Origin: Lysobacterales bacterium
Lineage (GTDB): Bacteria > Pseudomonadota > Gammaproteobacteria > Xanthomonadales > Rhodanobacteraceae
Length of the DNA: 16,386 nucleotides
Direction: 5' to 3'
Assembly (NCBI GenBank): GCA_013298265.1
Contig: JAAFHE010000006.1
Coordinates: 1,659 to 18,044, forward strand
In this document: piece after piece, positions 8,163-16,106 of the stretch
How the letters are laid out: the number at the start of each line of letters is the position of its first letter
Numbering within the stretch: the stretch's first letter is position 1
Made by a program: the position numbers and the translations under genes
Notes under the pieces: model-generated
The model's database searches: none
The model's input: the letters and a program-made list of their open reading frames with translations, nothing else
What the model was told of the DNA's origin: nothing

Positions 8163-8263
8163 GAAAGCTCCTGCAGGTCAACAGCAGCCCTCACGCCCGG
8201 CTTCCTTGTGTGCTTGCCCCTGAGCCGCGAACACGCGTTCAAGCGACAGGGAACCGTTCGAAC

Positions 8264-9190
8264 TTACTGCAACGACATCCGCATCTCCAGCGTGCGCGCA
8301 AACGCGGCTACGGCTTCGTCAGCCGGCCCGCCGCGCTTTGCCTGGGCGAATGAGGCGGCGCGCGCCGCATCGGTGTCCGCCGTCGCTTCAGTCATGTCCT
8401 GCAGCAGCGGCTGCGCATATTCCGCATTGACTTCCTTGGGCGTCTTCATGCGTGTGCCGTATGCGGGGCTGCCCGAACCGCTGAGACTGCCGCCGACGGG
8501 GTAGGACCAGCCCAGGCCGAAGACGCGCTGGTCGTCCATGTCGATAAGGTAGAAGTCGTAGTAGGCGCCGACACGAACCAGGATGCCGAACTTGCGCAGG
8601 GCTTGATCGTAGAGCGCCACGGCGATGCGGCTGGTCGGAAAGCCGTCGAAGTATCCGGCCACATAGGGGCCGTTCGCGTTCGATTCGTAGGTACGGAAGA
8701 CGAGCCAGTCGCCGATGACGTTGCCGTTGTTGTTGTAGGTCAGCGCGAAGCTGCCGCGCAGAATGGCAAGCGTGCCGTCGTAGGCATAGACCTGCTTGGC
8801 GATCCGCGTGCTGCCGCCCTGGTAGTAGAGCGTGCCGGTGACGTACGAATCGAATTCGATGCGCAGCGGTCCCGCCGCGTTGGCGATGCCTTGCGGCCGT
8901 ACGTAGGGACAACCTATGCATTGGCCACCGGTATTGGCGTCGAACGTCGCGCTGAAGGTGCTGGTGGCAAAGTTGTACCTGCCGGCCGAGATGAACCAGG
9001 TCGCCGCACCGCCGGGCGCATAGACGAACGACGTCACGATCATCACGTCGTCCTGCATCTCGATGTTGAAGCCGCGGCCGGATTCATTCGGATTCCACCA
9101 GAGCCCCCGCGTAGGACCGCCGGTGAGGACGGCCGCCTGGGCCGCGAACGCGATGACGTACAGACACAGTGCCGCGAGCAAACGCTTCAT
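8264..9190 (-). CDS. Secreted protein of unknown function with GLWWNPNESGRGFN signature
   Basis: The protein has 308 residues. The N-terminus is a typical signal peptide (MKRLLAALCLYVIAFAAQAA) with likely cleavage after AQA. The mature start has TRGLWWNPNESGRGFNIEMQ, then VTSFVYAPGGAATWFISAGRY. The phrase GLWWNP-ESG-G-N followed by a short beta-rich stretch ending in WF recurs in exported proteins of Xanthomonadales known to me only as hypothetical. A CxxC pair (C91, C94) may form a disulfide in the periplasm. Aromatic and Gly/Ser/Thr/Asn-rich sequence suggests beta structure throughout; about the last 60 residues are Ala- and charge-rich, probably helical. No catalytic motif is seen. It stands alone, convergent with pyrC. 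No good Shine-Dalgarno precedes the ATG. Export is well supported; function is not known. Confidence 0.88.
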   Translation of the reverse strand: MKRLLAALCLYVIAFAAQAAVLTGGPTRGLWWNPNESGRGFNIEMQDDVMIVTSFVYAPGGAATWFISAGRYNFATSTFSATFDANTGGQCIGCPYVRPQGIANAAGPLRIEFDSYVTGTLYYQGGSTRIAKQVYAYDGTLAILRGSFALTYNNNGNVIGDWLVFRTYESNANGPYVAGYFDGFPTSRIAVALYDQALRKFGILVRVGAYYDFYLIDMDDQRVFGLGWSYPVGGSLSGSGSPAYGTRMKTPKEVNAEYAQPLLQDMTEATADTDAARAASFAQAKRGGPADEAVAAFARTLEMRMSLQ

Positions 9191-9393
9191 GGAGAGTTTC
9201 GACTCGATCAGCGCCGACGCGACGCCTTATGCGCCATCACTGCTGCGAGCGCAGCCGTTCTCCCACCATTGCGCACCCTGTGAATAGGCGAGATCGTTCG
9301 CCTGAGCGAATCGCGAGGTGTCGGGGACAGGCGCGGTGTGTGGGTCAGCAAGACCCCAACCGTCTTCGGGAAGCGCGCTGAGGCGCACAACGC

Positions 9394-9420
9394 GAAAGGC
9401 CCGCGCTAGGCGGGCCTTTC
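9394..9420 (-). terminator. Strong hairpin terminator after tRNA-Pro
   Basis: GAAAGGCCCGC at 9394-9404 and GCGGGCCTTTC at 9410-9420 form a perfect 11-bp stem with a GCTAG loop. It begins 10 bases past the CCA end of the minus-strand tRNA. The TTTC at the stem end supplies a short U-rich 3' side. It is the natural terminator for the tRNA transcript. The bases 9191-9393 upstream of the secreted-protein gene otherwise show no clear feature. Confidence 0.8.
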
Positions 9421-9430
9421 GTTGACCGAT

Positions 9431-9507
9431 TGGTCGGGGAGACAGGATTTGAACCTGCGACTTCTACGTCCCGAACGTAGCGCTCTACCAGGCTGAGCTA
9501 CACCCCG
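9431..9507 (-). tRNA. tRNA-Pro (anticodon CGG)
   Basis: Read on the minus strand this is a complete 77-base tRNA including an encoded CCA. The acceptor 5' strand is CGGGGTG, the D arm GCTC-AGCCTGGTA-GAGC, the anticodon arm CTACG-TTCGGGA-CGTAG giving anticodon CGG, and the T arm GCAGG-TTCAAAT-CCTGT. The acceptor stem pairs except for position 6, where U faces U in the 3' strand CTCCCCG. The first C pairing with G72 is usual for bacterial proline tRNAs. It reads CCG codons, common in this GC-rich genome. Confidence 0.97.
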
Positions 9508-9519
9508 AGGGAGCTGCGC

Positions 9520-9548
9520 ATCTTAATGGCCGATTCGGGGCTTGGCAA
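9520..9548 (-). promoter_or_regulatory. Sigma-70 type promoter of tRNA-Pro
   Basis: On the minus strand TTGCCA (9543-9548) is followed after exactly 17 bases by TAAGAT (9520-9525). Transcription would begin near 9513, about 6 bases before the mature tRNA 5' end. The bases between the -10 box and the start are GC-rich (GCGCAGC), the discriminator type found at stable-RNA promoters under stringent control. This is a motif match, supported by its position. Confidence 0.7.
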
Positions 9549-9592
9549 TACCTGCGTGGCGGGTCGGGGCGGAAAATCGGTAGGATCGGCCA

Positions 9593-10885
9593 ATGTCTGA
9601 ACCTCCCTCCGAAATCCCTTCTGAAACCGCCGCCGGAACCCGGCCTGATGTGCTGATCCTCGGCGCCGGTGTGATCGGCCTTGCGTGCGCCTGGTATCTG
9701 CTGGAACGCGGCCGGCGCGTGACCGTGATCGACCGCGGCCGGGTCGGTGGCGGTGCGTCGCACGGCAATTGCGGCACGTTGACACCGAGTCATTCGGCGC
9801 CGCTGGCGATGCCGGGCATGGTGCTCAAGGCGCTGCGCATGATGTGGCGCAAGGATGCGCCGTTCCATGTCGCGCCGCGCCTCGATGTGGAATTGCTGGG
9901 CTGGCTGGCGCGCTTTGCGGGGCGCTGCAACTGGCGCGATTTCCACGCGGTCAACCGCGCCAAGGCGCAGATCCTCACGCATTCGCGCGGGCTGATTGGT
10001 GATCTGGTCGCGGGGCAGGGCATGGACTGCGGCTTTGCCGCGACCGGCACGCTGTATGTGTTCCGCGAACAGCAGGCGCTGGATGAGTTCGGTTGGCATC
10101 TCGACAGCTTGCGTGCGGTCGGCATTCCGGTGGCGGAGCGCAGCGGTGCGCAGGTGCGCGAGCTGGAGCCGTGCCTGCGGGACGAGGTCATTGGCGGCGT
10201 GTTTCATCCGGGGGATGCGCAGCTGCGGCCGGATCGCTATGTGGCCGAACTCGCGCGGCTGGTGCGTGAGGCGGGCGGTGTCATCGTCGAGGACCGCGCG
10301 GTCGAGGATTTTGCGGTATCCGGCTCGCGTATCGACGGCGTCGTGACGACAAAGGGGCGTTACGTCGCCGACGAGATCGTGTTCGCGCTTGGCGCCTGGT
10401 CGCCGCCGCTGGCGCGGCGCCTGGATCTGCGCATTCCGCTGCAGCCGGGCAAGGGGTATTCGATCACCTACGATCGGCCGGCGCTGGCGCCGCGGATTCC
10501 GCTGGTGCTGAAGGAAGACAGTGTCTGCGTGACCGCCTGGGCCGACGGCTACCGCCTGGGCAGCACGATGGAATTCGCCGGCTATGACGAAACGCTCAAT
10601 CGGGTGCGCCTGGATGCCTTGCGGCGCGGTGCGGCGCGCTACCTGCGCGAGCCGGAGGGGCCGCGCGTCGCGGAGGAGTGGTTCGGCTGGCGTCCGATGA
10701 CCTGGGACGATCTGCCGATACTCGGCCGCAGCGCACGCTGGGACAATCTCAGTCTCGCCACCGGCCATGGCATGCTCGGTGTGAGCATGTCGCTGGCCAG
10801 CGGGCAGCTCGTCGCCGAGCTGCTGGCCGGTGCCACGCCGACGCTGGACCCCGTGCCGTATAGTCCGCAACGTTTCCACTTGTGA
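9593..10885 (+). CDS. FAD-dependent D-amino-acid dehydrogenase-like oxidoreductase (DadA/DAO family)
   Basis: The protein has 430 residues, close to DadA (432 in E. coli). The ATG at 9593 has AGGA at 9582-9585, 7 bases upstream. Residues 19-50 form the FAD-binding fold VLILGAGVIGLACAWYLLERG (G24, G26, G29), after an 18-residue extension not seen in E. coli DadA. SHGNCGTLTPSHSAPLAMPG corresponds to the flavin-contacting ANAGxxxPxxxxPxxxPG stretch of DadA. The C-terminus has EEWFGWRPMTWDDLPILG and LATGHGMLGVSMSLASGQLV, the second FAD contact region. Such enzymes oxidise D-amino acids to 2-oxo acids and pass electrons to the membrane chain. D-hydroxyproline dehydrogenase or another DAO-family substrate is possible; sequence alone does not decide. 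The next gene begins within or just after its stop, suggesting co-transcription. Confidence 0.88.
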   Translation: MSEPPSEIPSETAAGTRPDVLILGAGVIGLACAWYLLERGRRVTVIDRGRVGGGASHGNCGTLTPSHSAPLAMPGMVLKALRMMWRKDAPFHVAPRLDVELLGWLARFAGRCNWRDFHAVNRAKAQILTHSRGLIGDLVAGQGMDCGFAATGTLYVFREQQALDEFGWHLDSLRAVGIPVAERSGAQVRELEPCLRDEVIGGVFHPGDAQLRPDRYVAELARLVREAGGVIVEDRAVEDFAVSGSRIDGVVTTKGRYVADEIVFALGAWSPPLARRLDLRIPLQPGKGYSITYDRPALAPRIPLVLKEDSVCVTAWADGYRLGSTMEFAGYDETLNRVRLDALRRGAARYLREPEGPRVAEEWFGWRPMTWDDLPILGRSARWDNLSLATGHGMLGVSMSLASGQLVAELLAGATPTLDPVPYSPQRFHL

Positions 10886-10896
10886 GGTTTCGACCC

Positions 10897-12696
10897 GTGC
10901 TGCGAGCCGCCTGCTGTGCCGTGTTGCTTTCGATCGCCGCTAGTGCGGCTGCCGCGCCTGCGCCTACCGCCGAAACGCCGGTCGATCTGCAGTGGGGCGT
11001 GAAGATTCCGCTGCGCGACGGTGTGGACGTGCAGGGCACGCTGTATCGCCCGCAGGGCCAGCGCGAGGCGCTGCCGTGCATCCTGACGCTGACACCGTAT
11101 ATCGCGCAGAACTACCACGACCGCGGCATGTATTTCGCTGCGCACGGCTATGTGTTCGCCTCGGTCGACGTGCGCGGACGCGGCAATTCCGGCGGCGAGT
11201 TCACGCCGTTCCTGCAGGAAGCCCAGGACGGTTACGACATCGTCGAGTGGCTCGCCAAGCAGAGCTATTGCAACGGCAAGATTACGATGTGGGGCGGTTC
11301 CTACGGCGGCTACGACCAGTGGGCCACGGCCAAGGAAAAGCCGGCGCATCTGGCGACCATCGTGCCGGTCGCGGCGGTGATGCCGGGGCTCGACTTCCCG
11401 ATGCGCGGCAACATTTTCTATCCCTACGACATGCGCTGGCTGACTTACGTCAGCGGCCGCGCGACGCAGGACAAGCTGTTCGGCGACGAGAAGCTGTGGA
11501 CCACGCTGTTCCGCAGCGCGCACGAGGCGCATGCGCCGTTCAACACGCTGGATACGCGCTTCGGCAATCCGTCGCCGATCTTCCAGCAATGGATCGCGAA
11601 CCCGCTGCAGGGCGACTACTGGGACAGGTTGAATCCGACGAACGAACAATACGCCGCGCTCGAACTGCCGATTCTTACGATCACCGGCCACTACGACGGC
11701 GACCAGCCCGGCGCGCTCGCGTTCTACGCCAGGCACATGCAGCACGGTTCGGCCTTGGCGCGCGACCGGCATTACCTGATCATTGGGCCGTGGGAACACG
11801 CCGGTACGCGCACGCCGCGCGAGGAATACGCCGGCCTCAAGCTCGGCAAGGCCAGCCTGCTCGACATGAACGCGCTGCACCGCGAGTGGTATGACTGGAC
11901 GCTCAAGGACGGGCGCAAGCCGGAGTTCCTCAAGGCGCGCGTGGCGTATTACGTCACGGGTCCGGACGAGTGGCGCTACGCCGATACGCTCGAGGCGGTG
12001 ACGGCCTCGCACGCGGAATATTTCCTGGATTCCGACAGCGGCCGCGCGAACGACGTGTATGCGTCGGGCCGGCTCGAAACGGGCAAGCGCAAGCGCAGCG
12101 GCAGCGACCGGTATGTCTACGATCCGCTCGACGTCAGCGCCGCGGAAGGCGATGCGGCCGACGAATCGGGCAGCGAACTGACCGACCAGCGTCCGCTGCT
12201 GCGCCGCAACGGCAAGCAGTTGGTCTATCACACGACGCCGCTGGACAAGGACACCGATATCGCGGGGTTTTTCCGCTTCAGCGCGTGGCTGAAACTCGAC
12301 CAGCGCGACACCGATTTCAGCGTCGACGTGTACGCGATCGCGCCCGACGGCAGCAGCCTGTTCCTGAGCAACGACGTGCTGCGCGCGCGCCATCGCGAGA
12401 GCCTGCGCGAATCGGTGCTGGTCACGCCGGGGAAGGTCGAGCGTTACGAGTTCAAGAATTTCACCTTCGTCGCGCGCCGGCTCGCGCGCGGCAGCCGCCT
12501 GCGCCTCGTGGTCGGCCCGATCAATACCTTCAGCGTGCAGAAGAACTACAACAGCGGCGGCGTGGTGAACGCCGAAGGCGCGAAGGACGCGCGCACCGTG
12601 ACGGTGGAGCTGCTGCACGATGCGCAGCACCCGTCGGCGCTGTATGTGCCGCTGGCGGCTGAGAGGTCGGCTGCGGTGGCGGCAGACAAGCGCTGA
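10897..12696 (+). CDS. Exported S15/CocE-NonD family serine hydrolase (acyl peptidase or esterase)
   Basis: From GTG 10897 the protein has 599 residues. This start was chosen because GAGG (10884-10887) lies 9 bases upstream; a GTG at 10882 overlapping the previous stop adds five residues but has no ribosome site. A signal peptide opens the protein (LRAACCAVLLSIAASAAAA). The alpha/beta hydrolase domain has DVRGRGNSGGEF, the nucleophile S135 in WGGSYGGYDQW, the likely acid D267 in TGHYDGDQPG and H301 in IGPWEHAGT, the S15/CocE triad order. About residues 360-590 form the C-terminal jelly-roll domain typical of the family, including VYAIAPDGSSLFLSND. Substrates of the family include X-Pro dipeptides, glutaryl-cephalosporins and cocaine, so specificity cannot be read here. 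With DadA-like and HutG neighbours, peptide degradation in the periplasm is a reasonable guess. Confidence 0.9.
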   Translation: MLRAACCAVLLSIAASAAAAPAPTAETPVDLQWGVKIPLRDGVDVQGTLYRPQGQREALPCILTLTPYIAQNYHDRGMYFAAHGYVFASVDVRGRGNSGGEFTPFLQEAQDGYDIVEWLAKQSYCNGKITMWGGSYGGYDQWATAKEKPAHLATIVPVAAVMPGLDFPMRGNIFYPYDMRWLTYVSGRATQDKLFGDEKLWTTLFRSAHEAHAPFNTLDTRFGNPSPIFQQWIANPLQGDYWDRLNPTNEQYAALELPILTITGHYDGDQPGALAFYARHMQHGSALARDRHYLIIGPWEHAGTRTPREEYAGLKLGKASLLDMNALHREWYDWTLKDGRKPEFLKARVAYYVTGPDEWRYADTLEAVTASHAEYFLDSDSGRANDVYASGRLETGKRKRSGSDRYVYDPLDVSAAEGDAADESGSELTDQRPLLRRNGKQLVYHTTPLDKDTDIAGFFRFSAWLKLDQRDTDFSVDVYAIAPDGSSLFLSNDVLRARHRESLRESVLVTPGKVERYEFKNFTFVARRLARGSRLRLVVGPINTFSVQKNYNSGGVVNAEGAKDARTVTVELLHDAQHPSALYVPLAAERSAAVAADKR

Positions 12697-12736
12697 GCCA
12701 CGACGAATTCCCCCGGCTTCCGATACGGTTTTGCTC

Positions 12737-13516
12737 ATGTCCGTCTGTACCCTGCACCAAGGCCACGCGCCGCTGCTGATTTCGCTGCCGCATGACGGCA
12801 GCGCGCTGCCGGTCGGTTTCGAGGACCGTCTGACCGCGTCCGCGCGGCGCGTGCCCGATACCGACTGGCATGTGAGCCGGCTCTATGACTTCGCGCGCGA
12901 ACTCGGCGCGTCGATCCTTGTGCCGCGCTTCTCGCGCTACGTGGTCGACCTCAACCGTTCGCCGGACGACGTGTCGCTGTATCCGGGCCAGAACACCACC
13001 GGGCTGTGTCCGCGGGTGCAATTCAGCGGCGAGCCGGTGTATCTGCCCGAACAGGAACCGGATGCCGAGGAAATCGCCGCGCGCGTGCAGACCTGGTGGC
13101 AGCCGTATCACACCGCGTTGCAGCAGGAACTCGCGCGCCTGCGCGCCGAACACGGCCGCGCCGTGCTGTGGGAAGGGCATTCGATCCGCAGCGTCGTGCC
13201 GTTCCTGTTTGAAGGACGCCTGCCGGATTTCAACTTCGGCACGGCCGCCGGCGCGAGCTGCACGCCGGCGCTGCAGGCGCGGCTGGCCGCGGTGATGGAA
13301 GCCCAGAACGACTACAGCCATGTCTTCAACGGCCGCTTCAAGGGGGGCCACATCACACGCCAGTACGGCCGGCCCGAGGACGGCGTGGAGGCCGTGCAAT
13401 TGGAGCTGGCGCAACTCAATTACATGGATGAAGAAACCTTTTCGTATCTTCCGGAACGGGCCGGGCCGACTGCCGCGCTGATTCGGCGTCTGCTCCAGGC
13501 CGCTCTGGAACACTGA
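12737..13516 (+). CDS. hutG: N-formylglutamate deformylase
   Basis: HutG hydrolyses N-formylglutamate to glutamate and formate, the last step of the five-step histidine degradation route. The protein has 259 residues, normal for the PF05013 amidohydrolase family. Visible signatures are PLLISLPHDGSALP, RVPDTDWHVSRLYDFARELG, RYVVDLNRSPDDVSLYPGQN, AVLWEGHSIRSVVP and FKGGHITRQYG; the histidines and acidic residues in these are the metal and catalytic centre of the family. The ATG at 12737 is chosen by family alignment (TLHQGHAPLL start); no good Shine-Dalgarno precedes it. The gene lies 40 bases after the hydrolase. Other hut genes are not in the window, so it is either separated from them or part of a local amino-acid operon. 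Confidence 0.93.
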   Translation: MSVCTLHQGHAPLLISLPHDGSALPVGFEDRLTASARRVPDTDWHVSRLYDFARELGASILVPRFSRYVVDLNRSPDDVSLYPGQNTTGLCPRVQFSGEPVYLPEQEPDAEEIAARVQTWWQPYHTALQQELARLRAEHGRAVLWEGHSIRSVVPFLFEGRLPDFNFGTAAGASCTPALQARLAAVMEAQNDYSHVFNGRFKGGHITRQYGRPEDGVEAVQLELAQLNYMDEETFSYLPERAGPTAALIRRLLQAALEH

Positions 13517-13517
13517 G

Positions 13518-13531
13518 CGCCCGCCCGGGCG
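13518..13531. terminator. GC-rich hairpin directly after hutG
   Basis: CGCCC and GGGCG pair around a GCCC loop immediately after the hutG stop. Only two Ts follow, so it is a weak terminator candidate or an mRNA-stabilising hairpin between hutG and the small secreted peptide gene. Confidence 0.25.
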
Positions 13532-13566
13532 TTCGTCACCGCACCACCCTAGCCGAGGATCCCGTC

Positions 13567-13767
13567 ATGCGTATTGCCATAGCCACTGCCATCCTGGTCG
13601 TATTCGCTTCCCTGGTCGGCCTGCCGACGCCGGCTTCGGCGCAGACCGGTCTGGGCCGTCCGCGCACGCCGCCACCGGAACAGCAGGAAAACAAGAAAGG
13701 CGACGAGCCGAACCAGGACCAGGAGCAGCAGCACGAGAAGAAGAAAAAGGGCAAGAAGGACGAGTGA
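13567..13767 (+). CDS. Small secreted Lys/Glu/Gln-rich protein, function unknown
   Basis: A 66-residue protein starts at ATG 13567 with GAGGA at 13555-13559, 7 bases upstream, a good ribosome site. Residues 1-25 are a signal peptide (MRIAIATAILVVF, cleavage probably after PASA). The mature part is about 41 residues: a Pro-rich segment (RPRTPPPEQQ), then a highly charged stretch of Lys, Glu, Asp and Gln ending KKKKGKKDE. It has no cysteine and few hydrophobic residues, so it is probably disordered. I do not recognise it. The good ribosome site and signal peptide argue for a real gene. It might bind polyanions or metals in the periplasm, but nothing in the sequence proves this. Confidence 0.7.
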   Translation: MRIAIATAILVVFASLVGLPTPASAQTGLGRPRTPPPEQQENKKGDEPNQDQEQQHEKKKKGKKDE

Positions 13768-13850
13768 TGGCGTGACGGGCGGGTTGCAGTGCCGTCATGT
13801 GCACGGATCGCCGGATGATATGCCCGGGTAAGAGATAGAAGCCGCGAGCA

Positions 13851-14077
13851 TTAGCCCTCCCCTTCAAGGGGGGTGAAAGGCGACCGTTTAGAACCGAAGG
13901 TTCTGGTCGTCTTGAACGCCCAACGGGCCGGAGGGTTGGGTGGGGATGGTGTTCGCCGCCAAGTTTGCAGGGATGAAGTAAAGCGCTCAGCTCAATGGTG
14001 GCTGGTGCGACTCTCTACAGCGCGGAGCAACATCAACACCATCCCCACCCAACCCTCCCCTTGAAGGGGAGGGCTAA
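13851..14077. mobile_element. MITE-like inverted-repeat element with one interrupted arm
   Basis: The right arm (14035-14077, 43 bases) is continuous. Its reverse complement occurs on the left in two pieces: 13851-13871 (21 bases, matching 14057-14077 exactly, starting TTAGCCCTCCCC) and 13930-13953 (24 bases, matching 14035-14058 exactly, containing GGGTTGGGTGGGGATGG). The left arm is split by 58 bases (13872-13929). An 81-base core (13954-14034) has no coding capacity. The right arm itself holds a 10-bp palindrome CCCTCCCCTT-G-AAGGGGAGGG (14053-14073). The element fills most of the 377-base gap between the convergent small gene and parE. This is typical of a non-autonomous repeat; no transposase or clear target duplication is visible. 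The rest of the gap (13768-13850 and 14078-14144) shows nothing definite. Confidence 0.75.
13881..13909. repeat. Nested hairpin inside the left-arm interruption
   Basis: CGACC, a GTTT bulge, AGAACC, loop GAA, GGTTCT and GGTCG form an 11-bp stem with one bulge. It lies wholly within the 58 bases that interrupt the left arm of the larger inverted repeat, so the interruption is itself structured. Confidence 0.6.
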
Positions 14078-14144
14078 CGCGCTCGGCCGGTCGCTTCGCT
14101 CGGGTATTTTGATAGACGTTCCAAGTAGCTCCCACTCGCCCGCC

Positions 14145-16034
14145 TCAGACTTCCAGCGAAGCCAGGTCGCCCTTTTCCTCGAGCCAGCTCTTGCGGTCGC
14201 TCGCGCGTTTCTTCGACAGCAGCATGTCCATGACCTTGCTGGTGCCGTCGTCGCTTTCGACGGTCAGTTGCACGAGGCGGCGGGTGTCCGGATGTACGGC
14301 TGATTCGCGCAGCTGCGGGGGGTTCATTTCGCCGAGGCCCTTGAAGCGTGTGACCGAGACCTGGCCCTTCATTTTCTCGCGCTCGATGCGTTCGAGCAGT
14401 GCGCGCTTTTCGGCCTCGTCGAGGCAATAGAACACCTGCTTGCCGACGTCGACGCGGAACAGCGGTGGCATGGCGACGAAGATGTGGCCATTGCGCACCA
14501 GCGCCGGGAAGTGGCGCATAAACAGCGCGCAGAGCAGGGTCGCGATATGCAGGCCGTCGGAATCCGCGTCGGCGAGCACGATGATCTTGCCGTAGCGCAG
14601 TCCGTCGATGCGATCGACGCCGGGATCGCAGCCGATGGCGACAGCGAGGTCGTGCACTTCCTGTGAGGCTAGCACCGAGCCCGATTCCACTTCCCAGGTA
14701 TTCAGGATCTTGCCGCGCAGCGGCAGGATGGCCTGGAAATCCTTGTCGCGCGCCTGCTTGGCCGAACCGCCGGCGGAATCGCCTTCGACGAGGAACAGCT
14801 CGGTGCGCGACAGGTCGCTCGAGGCGCAGTCGGCGAGCTTGCCGGGCAGGGCCGGTCCCTGGGTGATCTTCTTGCGCACGATCTGCTTTTCGGCCTTGAG
14901 CCGCGCCGCGGCGCGCTCGATCGCGAGCTGGGCGATGCGTTCGCCGATCTGCACATGCTGGTTGAGGTATAGCGAGAACCCGTCGTGCGCGACGCCTTCG
15001 ACGAAGCCCGCGGCGTTGCGCGAGGACAGGCGTTCCTTGGTCTGGCCCGAGAACTGCGCGTCCTGCAGTTTCAGCGACAGCACGAAGGACAGGCGGTCCC
15101 AGATGTCTTCCGGTGCGAGCTTCACGCCGCGCGGCAACAGATTGCGGATGTCGCAGAACTCGCGCAGCGCTTCGGTCAGGCCGGTGCGCAGGCCGTTGCA
15201 GTGCGTGCCGCCCTGGGCGGTCGGAATCAGGTTGACGTAGGACTCCTGCACGAGTTCGCCTTCGGGCACCCAGGCCAGGGCGAACTCGACGGCTTCGGTC
15301 TCGCGCTTGAGCTCATGCACGAACAGGTCGTTCGGCAGATATTCGTTCTGGCCGAGCATGGAGCGCAGGTAGTCCTGCAGGCCGTCCTCGTAATACCAGG
15401 TGTCCTTGTCGCCGCTGCCTTCGTCGGTCAGGCGCACGGTCAGGCCCGAGCACAGCACGGCCTTGGCCTGCAGCACGTGCTTGAGCCGCGACAGCAGGAT
15501 CTTCGGCGTGTCGAAGTATTTCGGATCGGGCCAGAAGCGCACGGTGGTGCCGGTCTGCTTCTTCGGCACGCTGCCGATGACCTCCAGCGGACTGGCGCGG
15601 TCGCCGTTGCGGAATTCCATGCGATGGATCTGCGCGTCGCGCTTGATCGTCACTTCGACGCGCGTTGACAGCGCATTGACGACCGACACGCCCACGCCGT
15701 GCAGACCGCCGGAAAACTGGTAGTTCTTGTTGGAGAATTTGCCGCCGGCATGCAGGCGCGTGAGGATCAGCTCGACGCCGGGGATGCCTTCTTCGGGATG
15801 GATGTCGACCGGCATGCCGCGGCCGTCGTCGCTGACGCTGACCGAGCCGTCGGTGTACACGGTGACCTCGATGGTCTTGGCGTGGCCGGCCAGCGCCTCG
15901 TCCACCGAGTTGTCGATGACTTCCTGCGCGAGATGGTTAGGGCGCGAGGTGTCGGTATACATGCCCGGGCGGCGCTTGACCGGGTCCAGCCCCGACAGGA
16001 CTTCGATATCGGCGGCGTTGTAGCGACTGCTCAT
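14145..16034 (-). CDS. parE: DNA topoisomerase IV subunit B
   Basis: ParE is the ATPase subunit that with ParC decatenates daughter chromosomes. The ATG at 16034 gives 629 residues (E. coli has 630); the frame is open 16 codons further up but that part lacks family similarity. The GHKL ATPase domain has the catalytic E38 and N42 in QEVIDNSVDEALAG, DDGRGMPVD, and the ATP-lid motif GGLHGVGVSVVNAL. The transducer domain contains QTKERLSSRNAAG. The TOPRIM domain has E417 in LVEGDSAGGSAKQARD, PLRGKILN, and the D489/D491 metal pair in LADADSDGLH. The C-terminal FKGLGEMNPPQL is also conserved. It is distinguished from GyrB by length and by lacking the long GyrB insertion. Its 3' end faces the inverted-repeat element. 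Confidence 0.97.
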   Translation of the reverse strand: MSSRYNAADIEVLSGLDPVKRRPGMYTDTSRPNHLAQEVIDNSVDEALAGHAKTIEVTVYTDGSVSVSDDGRGMPVDIHPEEGIPGVELILTRLHAGGKFSNKNYQFSGGLHGVGVSVVNALSTRVEVTIKRDAQIHRMEFRNGDRASPLEVIGSVPKKQTGTTVRFWPDPKYFDTPKILLSRLKHVLQAKAVLCSGLTVRLTDEGSGDKDTWYYEDGLQDYLRSMLGQNEYLPNDLFVHELKRETEAVEFALAWVPEGELVQESYVNLIPTAQGGTHCNGLRTGLTEALREFCDIRNLLPRGVKLAPEDIWDRLSFVLSLKLQDAQFSGQTKERLSSRNAAGFVEGVAHDGFSLYLNQHVQIGERIAQLAIERAAARLKAEKQIVRKKITQGPALPGKLADCASSDLSRTELFLVEGDSAGGSAKQARDKDFQAILPLRGKILNTWEVESGSVLASQEVHDLAVAIGCDPGVDRIDGLRYGKIIVLADADSDGLHIATLLCALFMRHFPALVRNGHIFVAMPPLFRVDVGKQVFYCLDEAEKRALLERIEREKMKGQVSVTRFKGLGEMNPPQLRESAVHPDTRRLVQLTVESDDGTSKVMDMLLSKKRASDRKSWLEEKGDLASLEV

Positions 16035-16106
16035 CTGCGGTGGAACCTGGCTGCGGACGCGAACCGCGCATGGTGGCGGCAAGCGCTGCGCGGATCAAGC
16101 GGCGGG

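Noticed and set aside
9581..9586. TAGGAT as a -10 box for the DadA-like gene
   Set aside because: It lies 6 bases from the start codon, no -35 box stands at 16-18 bases, and AGGA there is better explained as the ribosome binding site.
10639..12738. Long minus-strand open frame (about 700 codons) opposite the S15 hydrolase
   Set aside because: Low-complexity Arg/Val/Ala/His-rich translation, no motif, and the plus strand carries a clear serine hydrolase triad.
13851..14077. CRISPR array
   Set aside because: The repeats are inverted and only two, without regular spacers or cas genes.
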